Part shown: piece by piece, positions 34,900 through 43,702 of the stretch | Layout of the letters: every line of letters begins with the position of its first letter | Position numbering within the stretch: position 1 is the stretch's first letter | Translations under genes and position numbers: made by a program | The notes under the pieces: model-generated | What the model saw: the letters and a program-made list of their open reading frames with translations, nothing else | Database searches by the model: none | Told to the model about the DNA's origin: nothing | NCBI GenBank assembly: GCA_002352105.1 | Contig: DEHV01000068.1 | Coordinates: 1-58,506, forward strand | Length of the DNA stretch: 58,506 bases | From: Chitinophagaceae bacterium UBA2791 | GTDB taxonomy: Bacteria; Bacteroidota; Bacteroidia; Chitinophagales; Chitinophagaceae | Direction of reading: 5' to 3'

Positions 34900-35625
34900 T
34901 CAACTCATGATCTTCGCGGTAATATAAAAAGACAACAAAATGCAGATTGGCGACAGATACCACAACAATACGTCCTTCGTACCTGCGGCGCGCAAGGATT
35001 GCTGAAAGATATTAATGAACAACAACAGGATATAAAATACAATGATCAGCACAAAGCCGGCTTTCTGGATCACCGCCTGAATGCCTCCGAAAGCGATACT
35101 GCTCAGCACATCTTCATCAATGATCATTTTAGCGGAAATAAAGATCAACAGCATCAATGCCGTTAAAGGAATAGCGCATAAGCCTCCTGTTAATAATTCA
35201 TTCCGGAAACTGGGCTTGCCTGATAACATCTTTATACCAAAAGAAAAAGCCGATATCAACAACAGCAGGACAACGGCAGCTATTGCGCTTCGGACCATAA
35301 TGCTGAACCACGGCGCATATTCCCGGAACTCCCCGGGGAGCGTGAAGAAAACGAGAAACATACACAGTATTGCCGCCGACGCAATAAGGACGATAGCATG
35401 GAAAAAACTTTTCTCTGAACGATTAACAAACAACTGGTACGTCCCGTTAAATGGTTCCATGAATATTTTTTTCACGATGCCCATCAGGTCCTGCTTATAA
35501 AACTGTTTCAATGCTTCCTTGTCTGCTATCGGAGTCGTAGCAGCCGTTTGTGTTTGTGCTTGCGTTTCCGGCTGCGTTTTCGAAATATCGGCGTCCGGTT
35601 GAGAGGGGGTTAATTCATTTTCCAT
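34900..35625 (-). CDS. membrane protein, Yip1-like topology
   Basis: A 241-residue protein. The first 50 residues are polar and rich in Gln/Thr/Pro; the remainder has about five transmembrane helices (for example FHAIVLIASAAILCMFLVFF and FVLIIVFYILLLFINIF). KEALKQFYKQDLMGIVKKIF-MEP and the helix pattern resemble Yip1-domain proteins of Bacteroidota, but I cannot be sure. Ends in a clear terminator. Function unknown. Confidence 0.65.
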   Translation of the reverse strand: MENELTPSQPDADISKTQPETQAQTQTAATTPIADKEALKQFYKQDLMGIVKKIFMEPFNGTYQLFVNRSEKSFFHAIVLIASAAILCMFLVFFTLPGEFREYAPWFSIMVRSAIAAVVLLLLISAFSFGIKMLSGKPSFRNELLTGGLCAIPLTALMLLIFISAKMIIDEDVLSSIAFGGIQAVIQKAGFVLIIVFYILLLFINIFQQSLRAAGTKDVLLWYLSPICILLSFYITAKIMS

Positions 35626-36156
35626 ATATATGTATTTTTTAGTGGCCTGGAAAGCGACACGAACTTAATAACCTGATCCGGCAAGGACAACCTTCATTTA
35701 TTATTTGCCGGAGCGCAATGATTGACCGATGGTATTTCTCAGATAACTGGAGAGTTCATATGCGGAACGGAGCGTGGCGCCAGGGCTTCTGAAGCCTGTA
35801 AAAGTAAAACGCATCCTAATATAAAGAAAATATCGGAAATTTAATAAGTTGACTATTAGCTATTCTTGAAATTTTTCGGCCCTCTTCCCATAAAAATCAT
35901 CAATTACCTGACAACTCAATCAAAATCATTGCGCTGAAGGCGGCGATTTAAGACGCCCTCCAAAGATCATTACCAAGGTCACTTTTTTGCCAGCGGCGAT
36001 CAGCCAGAACCCGAATTACCCCAAGCCGGTTTGAAAGCGCGGTTGAGGTAAAGAGCTTCCAACTCTTTTCCAACGCAAACGTTTTTATTTTAATGCAATA
36101 ATTCCCTTTTACGAAGTAAATTGACGATCCGTTCAGATCGATAAATCTTAATCAGG
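35626..36156. other. intergenic region without recognisable gene
   Basis: About 530 bp between divergent genes. Both strands carry frequent stops; the middle is AT-rich (35830-35900). No RNA gene, operator palindrome or exact TAnnTTTG box found. Confidence 0.4.
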
Positions 36157-38040
36157 ATGAATACAAAAACCAACACGCGCATGCCAGAAAAAAATTGTCG
36201 GCCAGGAAGGTCAATGGCCAATCTTAAGAAGACAGCGGACCGTTATACAACGCCTTTTTTAGCGATCCTGTTCCTTGCAGGACAGTTATTAGCATCTCCC
36301 TCTTCCATGTATGGGCAGATCGCCAAGACCGGAGCAAATACCGTAGACGAGTCGACCGCTACAGGAGAGAAACAATCCGTATGGGCCGTTCCCGCAGAGC
36401 AGAAAGTGCGGCCGGACGACAAGATCGAATCCGCAAACCTGGTTTGGTCGGCAGCCAGTAAAAAGATAAACCTATCCGGCGCCGGCAATGAACATGTGCC
36501 TTTCCAGGTGATCATTACCAGTCCGCCGCCGCCAGGCAGAAGGCCCAAACCTGCAGGAGGCTTTTTTATCACTGCTTCCGATCTCAGGTCAAAGGAAGGG
36601 AAGACCATCTCCCGCGAGAATATCCAGTTTTTTCTCCAGCACTATATCATGCTATACGGCAAATCAAGCGCTATAGGGGAAACAGGCTATTGGCCGGATG
36701 CGCTTGCGCCCATCAAAGAACCGTTTACCATGGCGGCACAATATAATGTTGTGCGCAATCGCCCGGTCTGGGTAGACCTGAACATCCCTGCCGGTACGCC
36801 GGCCGGAACATATACCGGAACTGTCACGGTAACGCAAAACCAGAAAACGCTGGAGACCCTGAACCTGGAAGTGCAGGTATATAATTTTTCGCTTCCCGAA
36901 ACCACCAGCCTCATCACCTATATGAACATATCCAAAGGATGGCTGTCAAGATTCTATAACAAGGATGCTTCTTCCCCCGAGATGGATAAGCTCACGCAAA
37001 CCTATTACGATTTCCTATACAGCCGTCGTATGGAGCCCTGGTTCAATTACCAGTTGGAACCGCATATTGAAGTGAAGGGAGATAAGGTAGAAGTAAAATT
37101 CAACGACGACCGGTACCGGTATTATATGAATAAGCTTCACAGCAAACGCGTGTTGCTGGACGCTTTACCCGGAGAGCTGCACCGGCAGATAAAGGACCCT
37201 GAATTCTCAAAAGGATTTAACGACAAGGTAAAATCTTATTTATCGCAGGTAGAAGCATATTTCCGCAAGAATGGATGGAAAGACCGGTTGGTATTTAACA
37301 GTCCAGTAGACGAACCCAATACCCAGCAAGAATACGAGGATACCCGCAAATGGGCCGCTATGGTGCATGAAGCGGCAAAAGGCGTTCCCTTTCTTTCTAC
37401 AGAATCGCCTGTTCCGGATGATCCGGATTGGGGAACCCTTCGCGGGCATGTCAATCATTTTTCTGTGCATGGCAATGCGCTGAACCATGGAAACGTGAAG
37501 CAAGCCATTAAGGAAGAACAACAGAAGGGCGGAGAGATCACCTGGTATATTTCCTGCGATCAGACCTATCCGCAGCCGAATTATTTCATTGACGCGCCAG
37601 CTATGGATCCCGTTATGGTTCCCTGGATCACGGCTAAATATAAAATGGCCGGATTCCTATACTGGGCCGCTAATTTCTGGCCTGAAACCCCCAATCCCTG
37701 GCTGGACCCGATAACCTTTATCTCGGGCTTCCTGTGCAGCGACGGATACCTGCTCAACGGAGAAGGCGTACTGCTTTATCCCGGCGATCATACCAAACGG
37801 TTTACCGGTCAACCTGATGTGGACGGCCCTGTTTCTTCCATTCGCTTCGAGCTGCTGCGCGAGGGTATTGAAGATTACGAATATTTACAGATGCTTAAAA
37901 ACCTGGGCGATGGAGAATACGCCGATTCGCTGGTCAGCCAGATGGTCATCGATGTCAGCGCGTTTTCACGGAGCCGCGAGGAGCTTTATTCGATCAGGAA
38001 AGCCATGGCGGAAAGACTCGAAAAACTAAAACGCAAATAA
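36157..38040 (+). CDS. DUF4091 glycoside hydrolase-like protein
   Basis: A 627-residue secreted protein. An N-terminal hydrophobic segment (about 33-52, FLAILFLAGQLLASPSSMYG) serves as signal, preceded by a basic stretch. A beta-sandwich (about 80-245, with GTPAGTYTGTVTVTQNQKTL) leads to a TIM-barrel-like region with LVFNSPVDEPNTQQEYEDTR (acidic pair in DEP) and, at the C-terminus, the DUF4091 signature: GFLYWAANFWPETPNPWLDP, LLYPGD and SIRFELLREGIEDYEYLQML. Probably acts on glycans; substrate unknown. A strong terminator follows. Confidence 0.82.
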   Translation: MNTKTNTRMPEKNCRPGRSMANLKKTADRYTTPFLAILFLAGQLLASPSSMYGQIAKTGANTVDESTATGEKQSVWAVPAEQKVRPDDKIESANLVWSAASKKINLSGAGNEHVPFQVIITSPPPPGRRPKPAGGFFITASDLRSKEGKTISRENIQFFLQHYIMLYGKSSAIGETGYWPDALAPIKEPFTMAAQYNVVRNRPVWVDLNIPAGTPAGTYTGTVTVTQNQKTLETLNLEVQVYNFSLPETTSLITYMNISKGWLSRFYNKDASSPEMDKLTQTYYDFLYSRRMEPWFNYQLEPHIEVKGDKVEVKFNDDRYRYYMNKLHSKRVLLDALPGELHRQIKDPEFSKGFNDKVKSYLSQVEAYFRKNGWKDRLVFNSPVDEPNTQQEYEDTRKWAAMVHEAAKGVPFLSTESPVPDDPDWGTLRGHVNHFSVHGNALNHGNVKQAIKEEQQKGGEITWYISCDQTYPQPNYFIDAPAMDPVMVPWITAKYKMAGFLYWAANFWPETPNPWLDPITFISGFLCSDGYLLNGEGVLLYPGDHTKRFTGQPDVDGPVSSIRFELLREGIEDYEYLQMLKNLGDGEYADSLVSQMVIDVSAFSRSREELYSIRKAMAERLEKLKRK

Positions 38041-38075
38041 AGAAACCGGAGAGATACCCCGAACACATCTATCTC

Positions 38076-38111
38076 AATAAGAGCGGCGGAATGCGCCGCT
38101 CTTATTTTTTT
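38076..38111 (+). terminator. strong intrinsic terminator after the DUF4091 gene
   Basis: A perfect 13-bp stem (AATAAGAGCGGCG, 38076-38088, with CGCCGCTCTTATT, 38094-38106), a 5-base loop GAATG and a T run. It lies 36 bases after the stop. Confidence 0.9.
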
Positions 38112-38395
38112 GCCGGCAGTTATTTTAGTCTATTGCCTAAAGGCTCGAAAATCCACGATATCCGACCCTTAAAACAAAACCCGACTCCCCCAAAAAAATG
38201 CTTCTCCAAAAAAAGAAAACGCACATCTCATAACAATTTTCGGGGAGACCCTATTTTCTCGAAGGCGCAAGAATGTTTCCTCTTTTGTAAAACCAATTTT
38301 CCTTTGCGAAAAGGTCGATCCTATTTTAGCGCCGCAATAAAGGCAATCGGTCAGCCGCCGGGATACAAATATTTGTAGACAGAAAAGACTCGCCC
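38112..38395. other. intergenic region after the terminator
   Basis: No gene seen. Contains two similar short stretches (CCTATTTTCTCGAAGGCGC and CCTATTTTAGCGCCGC) and a small palindrome ACAAATATTTGT at 38366-38377. Confidence 0.4.
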
Positions 38396-40564
38396 TCAGA
38401 TATGCGCGGCCATTGCCGGATCGCTGACGCTATGTTTGCCGGTCTCTACCCTGCCCGCAAACCGGCGAAGATACCCCCCCGCTGCCTGCACCGAGAAATC
38501 ATACCAGTTGCCACTGCTTTTCAACAACCAGTTCTTCTTTTTCTTTCTGCCCGAACCCATCCGGAAAGACCAGGGGCCTTCATACTGATACGCATTGGAA
38601 GAAAGGGTCAGTTCCACCGGCTCGCTACTATTGTTCTGCAGGATCACCGACAACCCTCCCCTCCTGTGGTTATACTCAAGCGTAAGATCGGGTTCGGGCG
38701 ATAAGATATTACCCGAAAACTTATGAAAATAACCATTAGGGCCATACACTTCCAGATCATACGCGCCTCCGTCCGGCGATACATCCCACTGGTCCGATAA
38801 GGATTTGCCCGCTTCCACCGTATAACGCCGGGGAATGCGGTCTAAATGATTAAGATCATACACATGATACACGGCGCCCACCTTGCCCACATTTTCAAAT
38901 ACCAGGCTGATCTTATTTTCATCCCTTAACGCCTGGAAACGCGTATGCAGCCGGTAAGGCAGGGCCCTGGAATAGCGGGTTCCTTTTTCCTGGTATAGCG
39001 GCGCGGGCGTCTCCGGCGCCGCAGGCGTCGGTAATAATCTGGAAGCGGCATCCAGCGAAGCATGGTCCGAGGTATCCGGCATCTCCGGAAACACTGGGTC
39101 ATTGGGCGTTTCAAAATCAAAGGCCGAAACAAGATCGCTGCTCACCGAGCGATGCCAGGGGCTGATCGCCGGTACCGTAACCCCAAAACGTTGCTCAATA
39201 AACTGACCAACGGAAGTATGGTCCGCAACCTGCGAGTCCACCCATCCGCCCTTGCTCCAGGGAGACACGATATACAGCGGCACGCGGGGGCCCATGCCCC
39301 AGGGACGCAGGTTCCCCGTGATCGTATCCCGCTTGTCCTGGTAGCGATAGCGTCGCTCTCCGCCTTCAAAAGGATTCCGAAATGGCGGAGCGTCAGGGTC
39401 ATCGTGAAAATACATACCCGCGACATCAATGGTAGATTTACCCGCCAGCGTATTGTCCAGGTTATAGGAAGGCACGGCAGGCGCGGGAATATGATCAAAA
39501 AGGCCATCGTTCTCATCGAAGGTCAGGAAGAAAACGGTCTTGCTCCAGACCTCAGGATTGGATATAAGCGCGCTCAACACCGAATGCGTAAAATCCGCGG
39601 CGCGGTATGGACTGGAAGGCGCTCCCGGATGTTCCGAGTCGGCTTTTGAAGGCAATACCCAACATACCTGCGGAAGCGTATTGTTTTTGACATGCTCGGC
39701 AAGATCCTCTATCGACCAGTTCTTCAGTCCATTTTCGTATATGGGAGAACCGGGTTGGGCAGTGCGGAAACTTTCAAAGGCCAATCCTCCGTGCATCAAC
39801 CCTTCCCAGTTGTTATTCGGATCCTGGTAGATCCGCCAGCTGATCCCCGCCTTCTCCAAAACATCCGGTATTGTATCCCATTTAAACGAACTGCCATAAT
39901 AGCTATAACCGGGATCCGGCATCTTGCCTCTTACCCTACAACGATGGTTCAAGGGTTCCGACTCCAGGTCGGTACAGTTAATGCCTGCGGCCCTTTTTTC
40001 GGGATCGAAATTGGAGCCCGACCAAAACATGACCCGGTTAGGATCGGTGCTTGACGCCACCCCGCAATGATAGGCATCGCTAATCGTAAAGGATTCAGCC
40101 AGCGCATACTGAAACGGAATTTCTTCACGCGTATAGTAAGCCATTGAATAAGGCGTTTTAAACAGGGGCCAAAAGCCATATTTGCCCTGGTTCCAGGCAG
40201 CCTGCATATCATCAAACCCGTGAGGAGTGCCTTTGACAAACGCCGCGTTTGATTTGTTCTTATGAGCCCGGTAAGGAGGAACGATCTTCTTGCCATCCGA
40301 CTGGTAAAAAGCCCTTTGACCGCTTTCCAAAGGGATCGGGAACCGGTCGCCAAAGCCCCTCACGCCCCTCATCGTTCCAAAATAATGATCGAAGGAGCGG
40401 TTCTCCTGCATCAGGATCACGATATGCTGCACATCCTTTATAGAACGGTTAACATTATACGCTTCTACCGCCAGCGCTTTTTGAATTAGCGCGGGCAACA
40501 CTGCCGAGGCTACCCCGGCGCCAGCGGAAAGCTTTAAAAATTTTCTTCGATCAAGTTTTGACAT
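38396..40564 (-). CDS. phospholipase C, phosphocholine-specific type
   Basis: A 722-residue Tat-exported phosphoesterase that would hydrolyse phosphatidylcholine or sphingomyelin head groups. From the ATG at 40564 it starts MSKLDRRKFLKLSAGAGVAS, a classic Tat signal. The PLC/acid phosphatase domain shows VQHIVILMQENRSFDHYFGT-MRGV, VASSTDPNRVMFWSGS, FFLTFDENDGLFDHIPAP and GPRVPLYIVSPWSKGGWVDS. Two C-terminal DUF756 beta domains (about 540-720) follow, as in the Pseudomonas PlcN/PlcH group; length is normal. A phylum-type -7 box lies upstream. Confidence 0.92.
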   Translation of the reverse strand: MSKLDRRKFLKLSAGAGVASAVLPALIQKALAVEAYNVNRSIKDVQHIVILMQENRSFDHYFGTMRGVRGFGDRFPIPLESGQRAFYQSDGKKIVPPYRAHKNKSNAAFVKGTPHGFDDMQAAWNQGKYGFWPLFKTPYSMAYYTREEIPFQYALAESFTISDAYHCGVASSTDPNRVMFWSGSNFDPEKRAAGINCTDLESEPLNHRCRVRGKMPDPGYSYYGSSFKWDTIPDVLEKAGISWRIYQDPNNNWEGLMHGGLAFESFRTAQPGSPIYENGLKNWSIEDLAEHVKNNTLPQVCWVLPSKADSEHPGAPSSPYRAADFTHSVLSALISNPEVWSKTVFFLTFDENDGLFDHIPAPAVPSYNLDNTLAGKSTIDVAGMYFHDDPDAPPFRNPFEGGERRYRYQDKRDTITGNLRPWGMGPRVPLYIVSPWSKGGWVDSQVADHTSVGQFIEQRFGVTVPAISPWHRSVSSDLVSAFDFETPNDPVFPEMPDTSDHASLDAASRLLPTPAAPETPAPLYQEKGTRYSRALPYRLHTRFQALRDENKISLVFENVGKVGAVYHVYDLNHLDRIPRRYTVEAGKSLSDQWDVSPDGGAYDLEVYGPNGYFHKFSGNILSPEPDLTLEYNHRRGGLSVILQNNSSEPVELTLSSNAYQYEGPWSFRMGSGRKKKKNWLLKSSGNWYDFSVQAAGGYLRRFAGRVETGKHSVSDPAMAAHI

Positions 40565-40585
40565 AATAAATAGTTTAGGATGCTT

Positions 40586-40593
40586 CAAATATA
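40586..40593 (-). promoter_or_regulatory. -7 promoter box of the phospholipase C gene
   Basis: Minus strand TATATTTG fits TAnnTTTG, 22 bases before the ATG at 40564. No good -33 element. Confidence 0.4.
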
Positions 40594-40720
40594 ACAAAGC
40601 TGTTTAAGAAGCCGCGCACTTTGAAGATTAAATCTCGGTAGCCATTGAACAAAATCAGGGTCCGGCCGAAATACGATCCGGTTAGGTCCGGCGCCCGATC
40701 CGGTTCGCCGCAGGTTTTCC

Positions 40721-40728
40721 TAACTTTG
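40721..40728 (+). promoter_or_regulatory. -7 promoter box of the DUF481-like gene
   Basis: TAACTTTG matches the consensus exactly, 43 bases before the ATG at 40771. Confidence 0.45.
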
Positions 40729-40770
40729 GCCATTGGAATAGACTTGTAACAAAATAAGTTCAGCGAGGCA

Positions 40771-41502
40771 ATGAAGTATTTTCTTTTTTTATGCTTATCC
40801 ATAGGCATTATCCATAAGGGTTTCAGCCAGGCAGGCGATACAACGCAATATCATTTAAAGTACAGGGTAACAGGAATTCTCAACAAAACCAATGACACCC
40901 GCTCGCAGGTGCTCACCAATGCCCTTGGCCTGAGCCTGGTCAGAAAAAAGATAGAATTAAACAGCAATAATGTTTGGGTATACGGGCGCCAAAACAAACA
41001 ACTGACCAATAACGATTTCACGTCTACGCTCAACCTGGACTTCCTTAAAGAGCTCCAGCGCCTTTATTATTGGGGGCTGGCCAATTTCGCCTCCAGTTAT
41101 TCCCTGAAGATCAACAGCCAGTTACAAGCAGGCGCTGGCATCGGCTATAATGTGCTTAACAAGCCCGGAATATCACTAGTCATCAGCGACGGTATCCTCT
41201 ATGAAACCAGTGAAATGCAACCGCAGCCGGCAACAACCGAAAAATACAATACGTTTAGGAATTCATTTCGCATAAAACACAAGCTGGCGCTGAGCCAACG
41301 CCTTTCGCTGGACGGCGCTCATTTCTGGCAGCCTTCGCTCTCCCGCTTCGATGATTACCTGATACAATCCTCCTCAACGCTTTCCTATCAATTGCGGAAA
41401 TGGCTTAGCCTGACCGCCGCCGTTACCTACAATAAAGTATCCCGCACGCAAAGAGAGAACCTGCTGATCAGCTTCGGGCTCGCCGCAGAAACCATATTCT
41501 GA
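40771..41502 (+). CDS. DUF481-like outer membrane protein
   Basis: A 243-residue protein with a signal peptide (MKYFLFLCLSIGIIHKGFSQ) and beta-barrel strands throughout, ending in Phe. GILNKTNDTRSQVLTNALGL and WGLANFASSYSLKINSQLQA-GAGIGYN match the DUF481/YdiY-like pattern (salt-induced outer membrane protein family). Divergent from the phospholipase gene, convergent with the amidase. Confidence 0.7.
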   Translation: MKYFLFLCLSIGIIHKGFSQAGDTTQYHLKYRVTGILNKTNDTRSQVLTNALGLSLVRKKIELNSNNVWVYGRQNKQLTNNDFTSTLNLDFLKELQRLYYWGLANFASSYSLKINSQLQAGAGIGYNVLNKPGISLVISDGILYETSEMQPQPATTEKYNTFRNSFRIKHKLALSQRLSLDGAHFWQPSLSRFDDYLIQSSSTLSYQLRKWLSLTAAVTYNKVSRTQRENLLISFGLAAETIF

Positions 41503-41578
41503 TGGGTCAATCCTCCTGCTATCCCCGAAATACCTTATCAGGCAATAACTGATATACATTGTATTATAATGACGGCGT

Positions 41579-43165
41579 CTACCCTAAATAATCTTTCCGG
41601 TATTGCGGCGCCTTTCTCATCATAGACGCTTGCTCGTAAGCATAGGCCATAGCAATCAGATCAGGTTCTGTATAGGCCGTGCTGAAAAAAGATATTCCTG
41701 AAGGCAAGCCTTTTACCGATCCCATAGGAATAGTAATATGCGGAAAGCCGGAGATGGCGGCGGGCGTATTAAAAGAAGGGCCGGTTCCATAATCGCCGTT
41801 GATAAGGTCTATGCAGCAGGCTACGCCGTGGGTGATACCAGACAATGCATCTATCTTGTGTTCTGCCATCAGGTCGGCAATGATTTTTCGGGAACTCAAT
41901 ACCTGCGCCAGGGCGTGTTTATATTCCCCGCTGTCCAGGTCTCCTTTCTCATTACTCTGAACCAGCAGTTCCTGTTTAAAAAATGGCATGGCAACGGAGG
42001 CATTGGCTTCATTAAAGGCAATAACATCTGCGATCGAGCGAACGCTTGCGCCAGCGCCGGCAAGATAGCGGTTCACGCCCTCCTTGAATTCATATAACAA
42101 CACAACCATTTCAGCATTGCGGATAGGATCCAGCGCTTTAAACAACTCCACTTCCACTATGGTCGCGCCCTGCTCCTTAAGGATATTGATCGCTTCCCGG
42201 AATAACCCGCCCGTGGCTAAACGGCTTTTAATATGCGTTGGATCGACGCCGATACGCTTTCCCTTAAGACCGTTCTTATCCAGAAAAGGCGTATAATCCG
42301 TCAGCGCTTTTCCTTTACTTTCTTCGGTTATTGCATCCGACGGATCTGCTCCGGTAAGAGCTCCCAATAAAATAACGGCGTCCTCCAAAGTTCTGGCCAT
42401 TGGGCCTGCAGTATCCTGGGTGGAAGAAATAGGAATAATTCCCGATCTGCTCCATAATCCTACCGTCGGCTTGATAGCAGCCAGGCCATTTACAGAAGCC
42501 GGCGATACGATAGATCCGTTCGTTTCAGTACCGATGCTTATCGCGCACAGGCTGGCGGCTACGGCCGCGGCCGAACCCGAGCTGGAGCCGCAGGGATTGC
42601 GATCTAAAATATATGGGCATCTTGTTTGCCCGCCGCGGCTACTCCATCCGCTTACAGAACGGTTACCCCGGAAATTTGCCCATTCGCTCAGGTTTGTTTT
42701 GCCGAGTAACACGGCCCCGGAGGCGCGCAATTGTTTTATAATAAATGCATCTGCTTTTGCCTTATTGCCCGACAATGCCAGGGCGCCTGCAGTAGTCATC
42801 ATCTTATCCCCGGAATCAATATTGTCCTTGATAAGCACGGGAATGCCGTGTAAAGGGCCTCTTACCCGGCCTTGTTTCCTTTCCTTATCCATCGCCGCTG
42901 CCATAGACAGCGCGTCGGGGTTTATTTCGATCACTGCATTTAATGACGGTCCCTGCCGGTCTATTGCTTCGATGCGTTTGAGGTATCCCCTGGTTATGTC
43001 AGTAGCGCTCAGCGCGCCCTGCCGCATTTTCTCCTGCAATTGATTAACAGAAGTTTCTTCAAGGTTTTGGGAAGGGAATATGGCTGGAGCCGCATCCGGT
43101 TTGCCCGAAAACAACATTCCCATGCCTGATAAAGAGCCGGCTTGCAGAAATTTTCTTCTATCCAT
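41579..43165 (-). CDS. amidase signature family hydrolase, Tat-exported
   Basis: A 528-residue enzyme of the amidase signature family. Tat-type start MDRRKFLQAGSLSGMGMLF (ATG at 43165; the upstream TTG is less likely). Catalytic triad Ser-Ser-Lys: Lys in GIPVLIKDNIDSGDKM, Ser in the Gly/Ser stretch NPCGSSSGSAAAVAA, and nucleophile Ser in GTETNGSIVSPASVNGL. SRSGIIPISSTQDTAGPMAR is a further family motif. The more usual GTDxGGSxRxPA is changed to GTETNGSIVSPA, but the triad is retained. Substrate unknown; export suggests a peptide- or cell-wall-related amide. Confidence 0.9.
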   Translation of the reverse strand: MDRRKFLQAGSLSGMGMLFSGKPDAAPAIFPSQNLEETSVNQLQEKMRQGALSATDITRGYLKRIEAIDRQGPSLNAVIEINPDALSMAAAMDKERKQGRVRGPLHGIPVLIKDNIDSGDKMMTTAGALALSGNKAKADAFIIKQLRASGAVLLGKTNLSEWANFRGNRSVSGWSSRGGQTRCPYILDRNPCGSSSGSAAAVAASLCAISIGTETNGSIVSPASVNGLAAIKPTVGLWSRSGIIPISSTQDTAGPMARTLEDAVILLGALTGADPSDAITEESKGKALTDYTPFLDKNGLKGKRIGVDPTHIKSRLATGGLFREAINILKEQGATIVEVELFKALDPIRNAEMVVLLYEFKEGVNRYLAGAGASVRSIADVIAFNEANASVAMPFFKQELLVQSNEKGDLDSGEYKHALAQVLSSRKIIADLMAEHKIDALSGITHGVACCIDLINGDYGTGPSFNTPAAISGFPHITIPMGSVKGLPSGISFFSTAYTEPDLIAMAYAYEQASMMRKAPQYRKDYLG

Positions 43166-43287
43166 AGACAAGCTTTGTATTAAAATACGCTGTTTACAGG
43201 ATATTCATATAAAAAACTTAAGGCATTGGCCGGACAATGAGATCAGGGATCCTCAGCATTTGTCCTGATTATTTACAATGGTTGTGA

Positions 43288-43479
43288 TCATTTACGCCTG
43301 TCCTGGCTATTTTTAAAATCATAAGCCCGTTGGACTGCTGTAGAACGGCGCGCCTTCCCGATTTTGTCTTTTTTTTCCCAAAATGATCCTGTCCTTTTCA
43401 AGGCGCCTTGCCGAAATCCGCTCTGGCGCTGCATTTCATTTTTGGCGCCAGATTCGTTATACTCTAATCGGTTTTTCAT
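43288..43479 (-). CDS. small basic protein of a repeated element (copy C)
   Basis: A 63-codon ORF starting MKNRLEYNESGAKNEMQRQS and ending in basic residues (FKNSQDRRK). No signal or membrane helix. Its leader and first codons are repeated at two other places (50646-50725 and 52257-52336), where the start reads MKNRNSRIEMG but the rest is lost or degenerate. Copy C seems to be the intact member. It may be a real small gene or only the carrier of a structured leader. Confidence 0.4.
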   Translation of the reverse strand: MKNRLEYNESGAKNEMQRQSGFRQGALKRTGSFWEKKDKIGKARRSTAVQRAYDFKNSQDRRK

Positions 43480-43526
43480 AGGATATTGGATTTAAAACGG
43501 GCTGGATTTCTATCCGGCCTTTTTTT
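43445..43526. repeat. dispersed repeat, copy C (divergent)
   Basis: The cores TCGGTTTTTCATAGGATATT and CGGGCTGGATTTCTATCCGG are shared with copies A and B. The hairpin GGGCTGGAT-TTCT-ATCCGGCC (43499-43519) followed by T7 is a terminator on the plus strand and a leader hairpin for the small gene on the minus strand. Outside the cores copy C differs. Confidence 0.75.
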
Positions 43527-43584
43527 ATGTTACTAATGAATAGGACGACTCATCGGCTCCAAGGGCCCGGTCACAATATCATAG

Positions 43585-43683
43585 AAGACCGACAACACCG
43601 AGGAAATCAAAAAATTAAATGCGTCATTGCTTAAAGAAAAAGGCAATGAGATTATCTTAGTTTTTTTTATCGGGTTTCATTAA
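43585..43683 (+). other. possible decayed gene fragment
   Basis: A 32-codon open stretch without a start, preceded by TAG and followed by TAA, translates to a protein-like sequence (KTDNTEEIKKLNASLLKEKG then NEIILVFFIGFH). AT-rich like the adjacent fusion gene. It may be a remnant; chance is not excluded. The surrounding 43527-43702 holds nothing else. Confidence 0.2.
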
Positions 43684-43702
43684 ACGTTTTATTTCGTCCG
43701 AC

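Noticed and set aside
34676..34963. 95-codon minus-strand frame that looks partly protein-like
   Set aside because: It overlaps the ends of both porT and the gene at 34900 and contains the terminator hairpin; better explained as chance.
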